This document shows, one piece after another, positions 34,253 to 45,687 of a stretch of DNA of 64,000 nt (position 1 is its first letter; the number at the start of each line of letters is the position of its first letter). The notes below the pieces were generated by a model. That model saw only the letters and a program-made list of their open reading frames with translations. It was not told where the DNA came from and did no database searches. Position numbers and translations under genes: made by a program. Where the stretch lies: the NCBI GenBank assembly GCA_033764775.1, contig JANRIQ010000003.1, positions 1 through 64,000 of the forward strand, written 5' to 3'. The DNA is from JAWXCE01 sp033764775 (GTDB lineage Bacteria > Pseudomonadota > Alphaproteobacteria > Rhizobiales > Rhodomicrobiaceae).

Positions 34253-34732
34253 ATGCGGGTTTTGCTTACGCTTCTGGTGGCGCTTAGCGTCGTCTTTTCG
34301 GCCACGTCGGCGGAAGCCCGCCGCGGCCGCAACGTGGGAGCAGGCATCGCGGCGTTTGCCGTGATGGGAATTATTAGCGAGGCGGCGCGGGCTGAGCGCA
34401 AGGCCGCCCGTCGCGCGGAGAAATGCCGCTTGGGCATCAGCCGCAAACCATGTCCTGGCTATCGGTACGGCGGCGGGCCGCGGCCTCGCGTCGTCGGGCC
34501 GCGTAGGCCGGTGGTGAAGCCTGTGGCGGATGCGCCGTCAAGCGGTGGCGGCTCAGGCTCCGGCGGTTCTGGCTCTGACTCGTCCTACAAGCCGCGCGCG
34601 GATGCGGACTCGGATGTGGGCGTCGCCGGCGGCGGTTCGACCACGGCGGGGACCGCGTCCTCAACGCCCGACGCGGACGCCGCGAGCGCTTTGAAAGGTA
34701 GCTCGACGGGCAGCGTTAAAATCGGCAACTGA
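34253..34732 (+). CDS. Small exported basic protein with Gly/Ser linker, unknown function
   Basis: Not recognised. This 159-residue protein has a signal peptide (residues 1-22, ending TSAEA). A basic, Ala-rich segment with two Cys follows (AERKAARRAEKCRLGISRKPCPGY), then a Gly/Arg/Pro region and a low-complexity Gly/Ser stretch (SSGGGSGSGGSGSDSS) at about 100-115. TAAGGAGACAAC before the ATG is a strong ribosome site. It is flanked by gaps of about 130-145 bases, so it is probably its own transcription unit. A surface or periplasmic structural role is only a guess. Confidence 0.78.
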   Translation: MRVLLTLLVALSVVFSATSAEARRGRNVGAGIAAFAVMGIISEAARAERKAARRAEKCRLGISRKPCPGYRYGGGPRPRVVGPRRPVVKPVADAPSSGGGSGSGGSGSDSSYKPRADADSDVGVAGGGSTTAGTASSTPDADAASALKGSSTGSVKIGN

Positions 34733-34864
34733 TCGGGGCGCATACATTCGCGGCGGCTCCAGAAAACATTGGCCAAGCCGCCGCGGCCGCCCGCTGCGGC
34801 TTGACTTTTCGCGGCCGTGCTGCTGCAACTTGCCCCGATGCGACAAGGGGAGCGGGCAGGCCAG

Positions 34865-35476
34865 ATGAGCGTTACACTGCACAGGGGCGATCTGGCGGAC
34901 GGCGTCGCCTTCGGGCCGATCGTCGCCATCGACACCGAGACGCTGGGCCTCAATCCGCACCGGGACAGGCTCTGCGTGGCGCAGCTCTCCGCCGGCGACG
35001 GCACGGCCCACATCGTCCAATTTCCTCGCGGCGCCTATGACGCGCCGCGCCTGCGCGCTCTCCTGGCCGACCCGACCGTGCTCAAGCTCTTCCATTTCGG
35101 CCGTTTCGACATCGCCGTTCTCAGCCAGTATCTGGGCGTCGCCATCGCCCCGGTGTACTGCACCAAGATCGCATCCAAGCTGACGCGCAATTTCACTGAC
35201 CGCCACGGCTTGAAGGATCTCTGCCGCGAATTTCTCGGCGTCGACCTGTCCAAGCAGCAGCAAAGCTCCGACTGGGGCGCGCCCGACCTCACGCCCGAGC
35301 AGATGGCCTACGCCGCCTCCGACGTGCTGCACCTTCACCGCCTCAAGGAAAAGCTGGACGCCTTGCTGGAGCGCGAGGGCCGGACGGAACTCGCCGCCGC
35401 CTGCTTCCAGTTTCTACCGACGCGCGCGCGCCTCGACCTGCTCGGCTGGGACGACCCGGACGTGTTCGACCATTAA
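34865..35476 (+). CDS. rnd: Ribonuclease D, exonuclease domain only
   Basis: This 203-residue DEDD-family 3'-5' exoribonuclease acts in tRNA and RNA 3' processing. The metal-binding motifs are Exo I (AIDTETLGL), Exo II (LFHFGRFDIAVL) and Exo III (YAASDVLHL). It lacks the HRDC domains of the E. coli enzyme, as many alphaproteobacterial versions do. ATG 34865 is preferred because the family starts close to this point. The frame is open from 34817. It lies 74 bases upstream of the lptC-type gene on the same strand, the usual neighbour. Confidence 0.94.
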   Translation: MSVTLHRGDLADGVAFGPIVAIDTETLGLNPHRDRLCVAQLSAGDGTAHIVQFPRGAYDAPRLRALLADPTVLKLFHFGRFDIAVLSQYLGVAIAPVYCTKIASKLTRNFTDRHGLKDLCREFLGVDLSKQQQSSDWGAPDLTPEQMAYAASDVLHLHRLKEKLDALLEREGRTELAAACFQFLPTRARLDLLGWDDPDVFDH

Positions 35477-35550
35477 TTCGCCATCGGCCGGAGCGATAGT
35501 CCGCGCCGCCGGGGAGACGCAAGCGCCCCGAAAATGCTGAAGGAACGACC

Positions 35551-37317
35551 GTGGCGACATATCCGCTAAGCGCCGGACGGATCGGAGCGCAGCCGGGCGA
35601 CCCGGCTGAGGCTCGCCGCGCCCGGGAGTTCCGCAACGCCGTCCGCCACAGCGCGCTCGTCAAAGCGCTGCGCGTCCTGATGCCGACGCTCGCCGTCGCC
35701 GCCGCCAGCCTATACGTGATCCCCGCCAAATGGTCGTTTAAGGTGGACGACGCCGAAGTCGCGATCGACGCTGTTGACGTGTCCTCGGGCGACCTGAGGA
35801 TGACGAACCCGCGCATCAAGGGCCAGAACAAGACGCAAGGCAAATACGACGTGCGCGCCGCCTCCGCCACCCAGACCGCCGGCGAACCGGACACCATCAT
35901 GCTGTTCGAGATCGAGGCGGACCTGACCAACGACAAAGGCGAGATCACCACGCTGAGATCGCCGACCGGCGTCTACAAATCCAAACTGGAGGAGCTGACC
36001 TTCACGCGCACCGTCGATGTCACGCGCTCCGGCGGCCTTGCCGCGCGCTTGAAAACCGCGACGGCGAGCTTCCCAAAAAACCTTGTGGTCTCCAAGGAGC
36101 CGGTGGAAGTGCTCCTGCGCGAAAGCGTGATCCGCGCCAACGGCCTGGAGCTGATGACCGACAAATCGCAGGCCACGTTTTCAGGCGACGTGTATGTGCG
36201 CCTGGTGCGCGAGGGGCCGGGCGCCCCGGCCGCCGCCCCTGTTGCCCTGCCTGCCGGATCGGGCGCCAATCCAGGCGCCGCGCTCGATCCGACGAAGCCG
36301 GTCGACATCACCGCGCAGACTTTGGATGTGGACGACGCCAAGAAGCTGGCGGTGTTTCGCGGCGCCGTGACCGCAGTTCAAGAGGAGTTCCGCCTCACGT
36401 CCAACGAGTTGCGCGTGGCCTACTCTGCGACGGCGGGCGGCGCTGCAGCCACGCCCGCGGCCGGCGACGTGAAATACATCGAGGCGCTCGGCTCGGTCTT
36501 CGTCACCGCGAAAAACAACCAAACCGCGCGAGGCGAGCGGGCGGTCTATGACGCCGCGACGCAGATGATGACCATGACCGACGCCGTCACCGTCGCCCAG
36601 GACAAAAACTCCATCCAGAGCGACAGCGTCGCTTTCGACGGCGCGGCCGGCAAGAGCACGTTTCTGATGGCCGGCGAGCGGCGCCTGCGCGCGGTGTTTA
36701 CGCCAAAAGGGGCCGACAGCGAGGCCGCCGCTCCGAAACCGGCGCCGAAGCCCGCCCAGCCTGCCCAGCCCGCCGCCGCGACAGCGCCCGGCGCCCTGCT
36801 GTCCCAGGCCGACGCGAAGAAGCCCATTGTCGTGGACGCGCGCGCGCTGGAGGTGGACGACAAGAAGCAACTCGCGATTTTCCGCGAGAACGTCTCGGCG
36901 ACCCAAGGCGATTTCAACATCCGGGCCAAGGAGCTTCGCGTCACCTACGCCTCGGCCGCTTCTGGGGCCGCAACCGGCGCCGCCGCCCAGGGCGCGGGCG
37001 ACGTGCGCTACATCGAGGCCAAGGGCAAGGTGCTGGTGAAATCCAAAGAGCAGGACGCCAGCAGCGACAGCGCCGTCTTCGACGTGAAGGCGCAAACCGT
37101 GACGCTCATCGACAACGTCGTCGTCACCCAGGGCAAAAACATCATCAAGGGCGACCGGTTGGTGATCGACGTGCCGACCGGACGCAGCACCTTCCTGATG
37201 AACGACAATCGCAAAATGAGGGCGTTTCTGGCGCCGCGCAGCGAGGGCGAAGGCGACGACAAAGACGAAAAGACTGCGAAGCCTAAGGCGAAGGCGGCCC
37301 CGGCCGCAGGCGAATAG
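35551..37317 (+). CDS. Fused LptC-LptA-LptA lipopolysaccharide transport bridge protein
   Basis: LptC and LptA form the periplasmic bridge that carries lipopolysaccharide from inner to outer membrane. Here one 588-residue protein holds an N-terminal membrane helix (about residues 46-62), an LptC-type domain (about 65-220), and two OstA/LptA-type domains (about 255-390 and 430-565) joined by Pro/Ala linkers. The two repeats share DVDDAKKLAVFRGAVTA / EVDDKKQLAIFRENVSA, the strand LRV-Y, G-DV-YIEA-G-V and STFLM. No separate lptA lies between this gene and lptB. The GTG start at 35551 has AAGGA nine bases upstream. The linkers are low complexity. The fusion appears real, with no frameshift visible. 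Confidence 0.88.
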   Translation: MATYPLSAGRIGAQPGDPAEARRAREFRNAVRHSALVKALRVLMPTLAVAAASLYVIPAKWSFKVDDAEVAIDAVDVSSGDLRMTNPRIKGQNKTQGKYDVRAASATQTAGEPDTIMLFEIEADLTNDKGEITTLRSPTGVYKSKLEELTFTRTVDVTRSGGLAARLKTATASFPKNLVVSKEPVEVLLRESVIRANGLELMTDKSQATFSGDVYVRLVREGPGAPAAAPVALPAGSGANPGAALDPTKPVDITAQTLDVDDAKKLAVFRGAVTAVQEEFRLTSNELRVAYSATAGGAAATPAAGDVKYIEALGSVFVTAKNNQTARGERAVYDAATQMMTMTDAVTVAQDKNSIQSDSVAFDGAAGKSTFLMAGERRLRAVFTPKGADSEAAAPKPAPKPAQPAQPAAATAPGALLSQADAKKPIVVDARALEVDDKKQLAIFRENVSATQGDFNIRAKELRVTYASAASGAATGAAAQGAGDVRYIEAKGKVLVKSKEQDASSDSAVFDVKAQTVTLIDNVVVTQGKNIIKGDRLVIDVPTGRSTFLMNDNRKMRAFLAPRSEGEGDDKDEKTAKPKAKAAPAAGE

Positions 37318-37454
37318 TCGCCCCTCGCCGCCACGGGCCGGTATTCGGGAAAGTTCCCAGCGAAGCCCGTTTTGCAACTTTCAGGCCATTTACATCCCTC
37401 AGTTTCCGGATACCTTAAGACCATGATCACACCCGTTATCACACAGGCGCGCCC

Positions 37455-38300
37455 ATGACCGTGATGGATCGGCCGAGGCCCGGCGGCGGTCAGCGGCCCA
37501 CCCAACCGCCGCACCGGCCGCAGCAACGACCGTTCGAGTTCGTGGGCCAGCCCATAGGCCGCCAGCGCCAGCCGCAGCACCGTCTTGTGGTTGAAAATGT
37601 CGTCAAGAGCTACAAGAAGCGGATGGTCGTCAAAGGCGTCAGCCTGGCGGTGGAGCGCGGGCAGTCGGTCGGCCTTTTGGGGCCTAACGGCGCTGGCAAG
37701 ACGACCGTTTTCTACATGATCACCGGCCTCGTCATGGCGGATGAAGGCAAGGTCGTGATCGACGGGCACGACGTGACGAAGCTGCCGATGTATCGCCGCG
37801 CGCGGCTCGGCATCGGTTATCTGCCGCAGGAGGCGTCTATCTTTCGCGGCCTGTCGGTGGAGAACAACATTCGCGCCGTGCTCGAAGTGACCGAGCCGAG
37901 CAAGAAAGAGCGCGAGAAGGAGCTCGACCGGCTGCTGGACGAGTTCAACATCACGCGGCTGCGCAAACAGCCGTCCATCGCGCTGTCGGGCGGCGAGCGG
38001 CGTCGCTGTGAAATCGCCCGCGCGCTGGCGAGCAAGCCGTCCTACATGCTGCTCGACGAGCCGTTCGCCGGCGTCGACCCGATCGCGGTCGGCGACATCC
38101 AGGCGCTCGTGCGCCAACTCACCGAGCGCGGCATCGGCGTGCTCATCACCGACCACAATGTGCGCGAGACGCTCGGCCTCATCGACAAGGCCTACATCAT
38201 TTATGACGGCCGCGTGCTCACTCACGGGACGCCTGAGGAAATCAAGACCAACGAGGAGGTTCGGCGGGTCTATCTGGGCGATATGTTCGTCAAGTCGTAA
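37455..38300 (+). CDS. lptB: LPS export ABC transporter ATP-binding protein
   Basis: LptB powers lipopolysaccharide extraction by the LptFG permease. The 281-residue protein has a Pro/Arg/Gln-rich extension of about 40 residues, then a standard ABC domain. Walker A is GPNGAGKTT, the Q-loop YLPQEASIFRGLSVENNI, the signature LSGGERRRCEIARAL, Walker B MLLDEPFAGVDP, and the H-loop ITDHNVRETL. It ends VRRVYLGDMFV as LptB proteins do. It follows the fused LptC-LptA gene and precedes rpoN, the conserved order. An ATG at 37464 is an alternative start. Confidence 0.96.
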   Translation: MTVMDRPRPGGGQRPTQPPHRPQQRPFEFVGQPIGRQRQPQHRLVVENVVKSYKKRMVVKGVSLAVERGQSVGLLGPNGAGKTTVFYMITGLVMADEGKVVIDGHDVTKLPMYRRARLGIGYLPQEASIFRGLSVENNIRAVLEVTEPSKKEREKELDRLLDEFNITRLRKQPSIALSGGERRRCEIARALASKPSYMLLDEPFAGVDPIAVGDIQALVRQLTERGIGVLITDHNVRETLGLIDKAYIIYDGRVLTHGTPEEIKTNEEVRRVYLGDMFVKS

Positions 38301-38325
38301 GCGTGCTGCGTAACGGGATGGGATT

Positions 38326-39798
38326 ATGGCATTTGCGGTGAAGCTTGAGCTGAGGCAACGTCAAGCTTTGGTCGTCACGCCGCAATTGCAGCAGGCCATC
38401 AAGCTTTTGCAGCTTTCCAACCTTGACCTTCAGAATTATGTGGAGCGCGAGCTGGAGCAGAACCCGCTGCTCGAACTGGACGCCGCGCCCGCGTTCGACG
38501 CCGCGGTGGAGGATCATGAGCCTGCCCCCGCGACGGACACGTTTGCGGACGTCGCCGCCGCTATGACGGCCGATCTGCCGCTCGCCGAGACCATGGCCTC
38601 AGCCTATGACGGGGACGACCGCGACGGCGACGGCTGGGCGTCCGCCCGCATCACGGGCGCCCCCGCGGATGACGGCGGCTCCCGCGATTATGAGAGCCAC
38701 GCCAGAAGCCTTGGCGAACATTTGACGGAGCAGTTCGACCTCGCCGTGCCCAGCATGCGGCTGCGGATCATCGCGCGGCACCTCATCGACATGATCGACG
38801 AAGCAGGCTATTTGCGCGGCGAACTCGAAACCGTGGCCGAAACACTCGGCGCGCCGCTGCGCGAGGTGGAGCGAACGCTCTCAATCGTGCAGGGCCTTGA
38901 GCCTGTTGGCGTCGGCGCCCGCAGCCTGTCGGAATGCCTTGCGCTGCAACTGCGCGAGCGCAACCGGCTCGACCCCGCCATGCAAGCCATCCTGGACAAC
39001 CTTGGCCTGGTCGCCGCCCGCGACATGGCGAAGCTGCGCCGCGTCTCAGGCCTCAGCCTGGACGAGGTGGAGGAGGCGGTGCGGGAGATCAAACAGCTGA
39101 GCCCAAAACCCGGCTTGGCGTTCGGCCGAACCGTCGCGCCGCCCGTTGCGCCGGATGTGTTCGTACGGCGACGGAAGGGCGGCGGGTGGATCGTCGAGAT
39201 CAACCAGGAGACGCTGCCCAAGCTGCTGATCAACCATCACTATCAGGCGATCGTGCACGGGGCCGTGAAATCCGACGCGGACAAAACCTTCCTCTCCACC
39301 TGCGTGAGCTCGGCCAACTGGCTGGTCAAATCGCTTGACCAGCGCACCCGCACAATCCTCAAGGTGGCGCAGGAGATCGTGGCTCAACAGGAGGGTTTTC
39401 TCGTCCACGGCGTGCGGCATCTCAAGCCGCTAAACCTGCGTGACGTCGCATCCGAGATCAAAATGCACGAATCGACCGTGAGCCGCGTCACGTCGAACAA
39501 ATTCATGGCGACTCCGCGCGGCGTTTTCGAACTGAAATACTTCTTCACCTCGGCGATCGCCGCGGCCGGGCGTGGCGAGGATCATTCCTCCGAGGCCGTG
39601 CGCCACCGAATCAAGGCGCTCATCGACGCGGAGCGGCCGGAGGCGATCCTCTCCGACGATCAGATCGTCGCGCGCCTACGGGCCGACGGCGTCGACATCG
39701 CGCGCCGCACCGTCGCCAAATATCGCGAGGCCATGCGCATCTCGTCATCCGTTCAACGGCGCAGGCAAAAACGCATGCAATTTGCGGGCGGCGTATGA
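38326..39798 (+). CDS. rpoN: RNA polymerase sigma-54 factor
   Basis: This 490-residue sigma-54 directs transcription from -24/-12 promoters with enhancer-binding activators. Region I is present (LRQRQALVVTPQLQQAIKLL and LEQNPLLELD), followed by an acidic region II, the core-binding domain, and the C-terminal RpoN box ARRTVAKYREAM with its preceding helix-turn-helix (LRDVASEIKMHESTVSRVTS). It lies 25 bases after lptB. The downstream hpf and ptsN genes complete the conserved rpoN cluster, which links nitrogen-type PTS control to sigma-54 genes. Confidence 0.97.
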   Translation: MAFAVKLELRQRQALVVTPQLQQAIKLLQLSNLDLQNYVERELEQNPLLELDAAPAFDAAVEDHEPAPATDTFADVAAAMTADLPLAETMASAYDGDDRDGDGWASARITGAPADDGGSRDYESHARSLGEHLTEQFDLAVPSMRLRIIARHLIDMIDEAGYLRGELETVAETLGAPLREVERTLSIVQGLEPVGVGARSLSECLALQLRERNRLDPAMQAILDNLGLVAARDMAKLRRVSGLSLDEVEEAVREIKQLSPKPGLAFGRTVAPPVAPDVFVRRRKGGGWIVEINQETLPKLLINHHYQAIVHGAVKSDADKTFLSTCVSSANWLVKSLDQRTRTILKVAQEIVAQQEGFLVHGVRHLKPLNLRDVASEIKMHESTVSRVTSNKFMATPRGVFELKYFFTSAIAAAGRGEDHSSEAVRHRIKALIDAERPEAILSDDQIVARLRADGVDIARRTVAKYREAMRISSSVQRRRQKRMQFAGGV

Positions 39799-39986
39799 GG
39801 CCGGGTTTGAGCAAAACTTTTCCTCGGAGGCGCAACGAATTGACTTGGCTTGGACCTTGGTCTAACCTCCAACCGCTGCCGAAGCTTGGCGCGTATTCGT
39901 TCCATAAAAGCACTTGGCGGGTAAATCTCAGCTACGTCCTGCGGTTTGCGGGGACGCGACCATTCACGAGCTGTATGCTTCAGCCC

Positions 39987-40577
39987 ATGACGATTAAGAT
40001 CACCGGCAAGAATATCGACCTGGGCGACGCCCTGCGCGACCACGCGCTCGATCAGATCGAACAGGCCGTGGAAAAATACTTCAGCAGGCCGATATCCGGT
40101 CAGATGTTCGTGGAGAAGGCGAACGGCATGTTCTCCACCACGTGCTCGTTGCATTTGCACTCAGGCTTCGACGTGCAAACCTCCGGCCGCGCGTCTGACG
40201 CCTATGGCAGTGTGAACGAGGCTTGCGAAAAGCTTGAAAAGCAGTTGCGGCGGTACAAGCGTCGCCTCAAAAACCACCATGCGCACGCGCCCGCCGCGCC
40301 GAAAGACCTCCCCGCTGATGCGATGGACTATGTCATCGAAAGCGGCGACGAGAGCCGCGAGGATGCGGGCGAGGGCGCGCCCGCCATCATCGCCGAGCGC
40401 CCGACGGCGCTTCGCCGCTTGACTGTTAGCGACGCGGTGATGCAGTTGGACCTGACCGACAGCCCTTTCGTCATATTCCGGAATTCAGGTCATGGCGAAG
40501 TAAACGTGGTCTATAGGCGAGAGGATGGAAATATTGGATGGATCGACCCATCCATGTCATCCCTTAAAAAAGACTGA
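39987..40577 (+). CDS. hpf: Long-form ribosome hibernation promoting factor
   Basis: This 196-residue protein binds the 30S subunit and dimerises ribosomes into inactive 100S particles in stationary phase. The N-terminal HPF/YfiA domain starts MTIKITGKNIDLGDALRDHA. The C-terminal dimerisation domain (LDLTDSPFVIFRNSGHGEVNVVYRREDG) marks the long form. The frame is open from 39795, but the added residues are not conserved. ATG 39975 is a second option, three residues upstream. The 188-base gap after rpoN may hold a separate promoter. Confidence 0.94.
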   Translation: MTIKITGKNIDLGDALRDHALDQIEQAVEKYFSRPISGQMFVEKANGMFSTTCSLHLHSGFDVQTSGRASDAYGSVNEACEKLEKQLRRYKRRLKNHHAHAPAAPKDLPADAMDYVIESGDESREDAGEGAPAIIAERPTALRRLTVSDAVMQLDLTDSPFVIFRNSGHGEVNVVYRREDGNIGWIDPSMSSLKKD

Positions 40578-40625
40578 AATCGAGCTTAGCGTTTCGACCG
40601 GCGCAACACGGCGTGTGAGATACGG

Positions 40626-41090
40626 ATGGATTTGGGCGACCTGATTACACCTTATGGGATTCAACCGTCCCTAAAGGCTGGCAACAAGAAGGCGGTTCTG
40701 CAGGAACTCGCCAAGCACGCCGCCGAACTCACCGGCCTGAACGAGCGCGACATCTTCAACACGCTGTTGCAGCGGGAGCGGCTTGGCTCGACGGGCGTCG
40801 GCAACGGCATCGCTATCCCGCACGGCAAAATACCCGCGCTCGACCATATCGTGGGCATGTTCGCGCGCCTCGAAGAGCCGATCCCGTTCGACGCCATTGA
40901 CGAGGCTCCGGTCGATCTGATTTTCCTGCTGCTGGCGCCGGAAGGAGCGGGCGCCGATCACCTGCGCGCCCTGGCGCGCATTTCACGGCTCCTGCGCGAG
41001 CCCGGCGCGGTGGAGAAGCTGCGCAGCTCTCACGACCGCGCAGCGCTCTATTCAGTCTTGACCGAGCCTCTGGCGTCCCACGCGGCGTAA
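40626..41090 (+). CDS. ptsN: Nitrogen-regulatory PTS IIA protein
   Basis: EIIA-Ntr is the last phospho-acceptor of the nitrogen PTS, affecting potassium and nitrogen control. This 154-residue protein shows the active-site histidine H66 in GNGIAIPHGK, within the PTS EIIA type 2 fold. The C-terminal PEGAGADHLRALARISRLLR segment is typical. It follows hpf, as usual downstream of rpoN. It converges with the DUF1150 gene with only five bases between the stops. Confidence 0.96.
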   Translation: MDLGDLITPYGIQPSLKAGNKKAVLQELAKHAAELTGLNERDIFNTLLQRERLGSTGVGNGIAIPHGKIPALDHIVGMFARLEEPIPFDAIDEAPVDLIFLLLAPEGAGADHLRALARISRLLREPGAVEKLRSSHDRAALYSVLTEPLASHAA

Positions 41091-41095
41091 GCCGG

Positions 41096-41368
41096 TCAGT
41101 GAACGCTGACCGCGGCCAGGTCGTTCTCCATCACATTGGCGAGGGCCGCGTTCAAGCTGTCGGTCAGCGCCAGCGGCGTTCCGTCAGCCGTGTAGACGGC
41201 GAACAGGTCGATGCCCTCGGGAATGCCGGTCAGCTGGGGGAAAAGCTTTTTCACGTCTGTCGCCTTGAGCGGGCGGATGTAGGCGATCTCGCCGTTGCCC
41301 AACATAGCCAGGTCGCCCGAGCTGATGACGCCCGACCCCAGGCCCGTGTCTTTTAGATCCTGGTTCAT
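41096..41368 (-). CDS. DUF1150 family protein
   Basis: This 90-residue soluble protein matches the DUF1150 family found in alphaproteobacteria, typically downstream of a small heat shock gene. Typical stretches are LGNGEIAYIRPLKATDVKKLFP and LFAVYTADGTPLALTDS followed by an Ala/Asn helix. The function is unknown. It lies after hsp20 on the same strand (66-base gap), so the two are probably co-transcribed. Confidence 0.92.
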   Translation of the reverse strand: MNQDLKDTGLGSGVISSGDLAMLGNGEIAYIRPLKATDVKKLFPQLTGIPEGIDLFAVYTADGTPLALTDSLNAALANVMENDLAAVSVH

Positions 41369-41433
41369 GCCAACCTCCTAACGCGAACCTCAGTAGACTA
41401 GATGTTAACGCAGGTTTGTTTGTGACGCCTGCG

Positions 41434-41871
41434 TCAATCCCGGTGTTTTTGCACAATCTTGATGGTGCGGACGACTCGCGGCGGCTCCCTCCGGATGAGG
41501 TCGATGGTCAAAAGCCCGCTTTCAAGCCCGGCCGTGACAACCTCAACGCCGTCCGCCAAGACGAAAGCCCGATGGAAGCTTCGCGCGGCGATGCCGCGGT
41601 GCAGAAAAACTCGGGCGTTTTCGTCGGTTTGTTTTCCACGAATGATCAGCTGGTTCGCCTCCTGCGAAATGTCCAGCTGTTCGACCGAAAAACCCGCGAC
41701 CGCCAAGGTGATGCGCAAGCGCTCGGCGTCGTCGCCCTCCGTTTCCAGCCGCTCGATATTGTAGGGCGGGTAGCCCTCGCCGGCCGATTTCGACAATTTG
41801 TCCAGCGCCTGCGCGACGCCGTCGAAGCCGAGCAGCAGCGGGCTGCCGAGAATGGGGAGTCTTGTGGTCAT
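41434..41871 (-). CDS. Small heat shock protein, Hsp20 family
   Basis: This 145-residue ATP-independent holdase has an alpha-crystallin domain. It begins MTTRLPILGSPLLLGFD, like the class A sHsps of rhizobia (IbpA/HspH type). The crystallin core includes YPPYNIERLE, LAVAGFSVEQLDI and IIRGKQ, then VFLHRGIAARSFHRAFVLADGVEV and a short C-terminal extension. ATG 41871 is preferred over the upstream 41886 by family N-terminus. The 117 bases upstream are GC-rich. No clear ROSE thermometer pattern was recognised. Confidence 0.94.
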   Translation of the reverse strand: MTTRLPILGSPLLLGFDGVAQALDKLSKSAGEGYPPYNIERLETEGDDAERLRITLAVAGFSVEQLDISQEANQLIIRGKQTDENARVFLHRGIAARSFHRAFVLADGVEVVTAGLESGLLTIDLIRREPPRVVRTIKIVQKHRD

Positions 41872-41988
41872 GGCCGCGAGACGCAAGTGCGTGGTTCCGT
41901 TGGCCGCGGCGCCGCGCGGTTGGCGCCGCCCGCGTCCTCACGGATATGGCTGCGGCGGCATGCTTTTGCAAGCGAGCCGCCCGGCGGC

Positions 41989-44420
<2,432 letters not shown>

Positions 44421-44424
<4 letters not shown>

Positions 44425-45629
44425 TTCGCGCGCATCCTTTTTACCACGACGTCTTCGCGGGACAGGCCATGAGCCTCGTCCGCATTCACGGCGCCGTCCG
44501 CCACATGGAGAAACTGGGCGCGGCCCTCCAAAGCCTGGAAATCGCGGCGGTGAGTGCCGGTCAACCACGCCTGACTGTCTAACCTAAAGATTTCGTTGAA
44601 TAAAGCCTCGCGTCTGCCTTGGTCCAGATGCGCGGCCACCTCGTCGAACAGCAGGATGGGGGCTTCGCCCGCCCGAGCCTGTTTCACCAAATCGGCTTGC
44701 GCCAAGATCAGGCCGATAAGCAGCGCTTTTTGCTCGCCGGTCGAGCACAGTTTGGCGGGCATCGCCTTGGGCGCGAACCACACCGCGAGGTCGGAGGCGT
44801 GCGGGCCGACTAACGCGCGGCGAGCGGCCCTGTCGCGTTCGCGGCCCTCGCGCAGGGCGTCGGCATAGGCGTCCTCGACGTCCACGGCGGGGCGTTCGGC
44901 CACGTCGCGCTCAAGCTCTCCCTCGATGCGCACATCCGCGGACGGGAAGGCCGATCCGGCGGCGCGCCGCGCCTCGATGACATGGCGCAAACGCTCGACG
45001 GCGTCCACGCGCGCGGCGGCGACGGCGACGGCGTGCTCCGCCATCTGGCGTTCGTAGGCGGCAAGCGTGCGGGCGGGCGCGCCAGTCTCCAGCAGCCGGT
45101 TTCGGTGGCGCATGGCGAGTTCGAAGCGCGAGACCTGCGTGCGGTGGGACGGCGCGCAACCGGCGGCGAGGCGATCGAGAAAGCGGCGGCGCTCGGCGGC
45201 GGGACCGAGAAACAGACCATCCATGGCGGGCGTGAGCCACAAGACGGCGGCCACGCAGTCGAGCGCGCTCGAGCTTTTTTCATCGACGCCGTCGATGCGC
45301 ACCGCGCGACCTCCGGCGCGAGCGGATGGATCCGCATGCGCCCCCGTGCCGACTGCGATCATCCGATCGCGGCCGACAAGCGTCGCCGCCACGCTCCAGC
45401 CGCCGCCGGCGCCGTGGCGCGTCAATTCGTGCGATGCGGCGTTGCGCAGGCCTTTGCCCGGCGCGAGGAGCGAAACAGACTCCAGGAGATTGCTCTTCCC
45501 GGCTCCGTTTTTCCCCGTGAGGACGATGCACTGGCCGCCCGCCTCGATCCGCAAGCCGGCGATATTGCGGAAATCCGTCAGCATAAGGCGCGCGACCGAA
45601 ATGCGTCCGCCCCCTATGTCCAAAGCCAT
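44421..45629 (-). CDS. recF: DNA replication and repair protein RecF
   Basis: RecF is an SMC-like ATPase that loads RecA at gaps through RecOR. The 402-residue protein has Walker A LTGKNGAGKSNLLE (G39-S46), an Arg/Ala-rich middle and the signature and Walker B region near the end: CSTGEQKALLIGLILAQ and PILLFDEVAAHLD, then WLTGTH. It lies between dnaN and gyrB on the same strand. Its stop overlaps the gyrB start by four bases. Confidence 0.97.
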
Positions 45630-45687
45630 GGCGATGTCCTTACGACGGAGGCCGAAATGGCCGGTGCGGCGGTGAGCGGTGCGGCGC

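Noticed and set aside
39795..39986. In-frame N-terminal extension of hpf
   Set aside because: The added residues do not resemble HPF proteins, which start at MTIKITGKNIDL; the stretch is better seen as the rpoN-hpf intergenic region.
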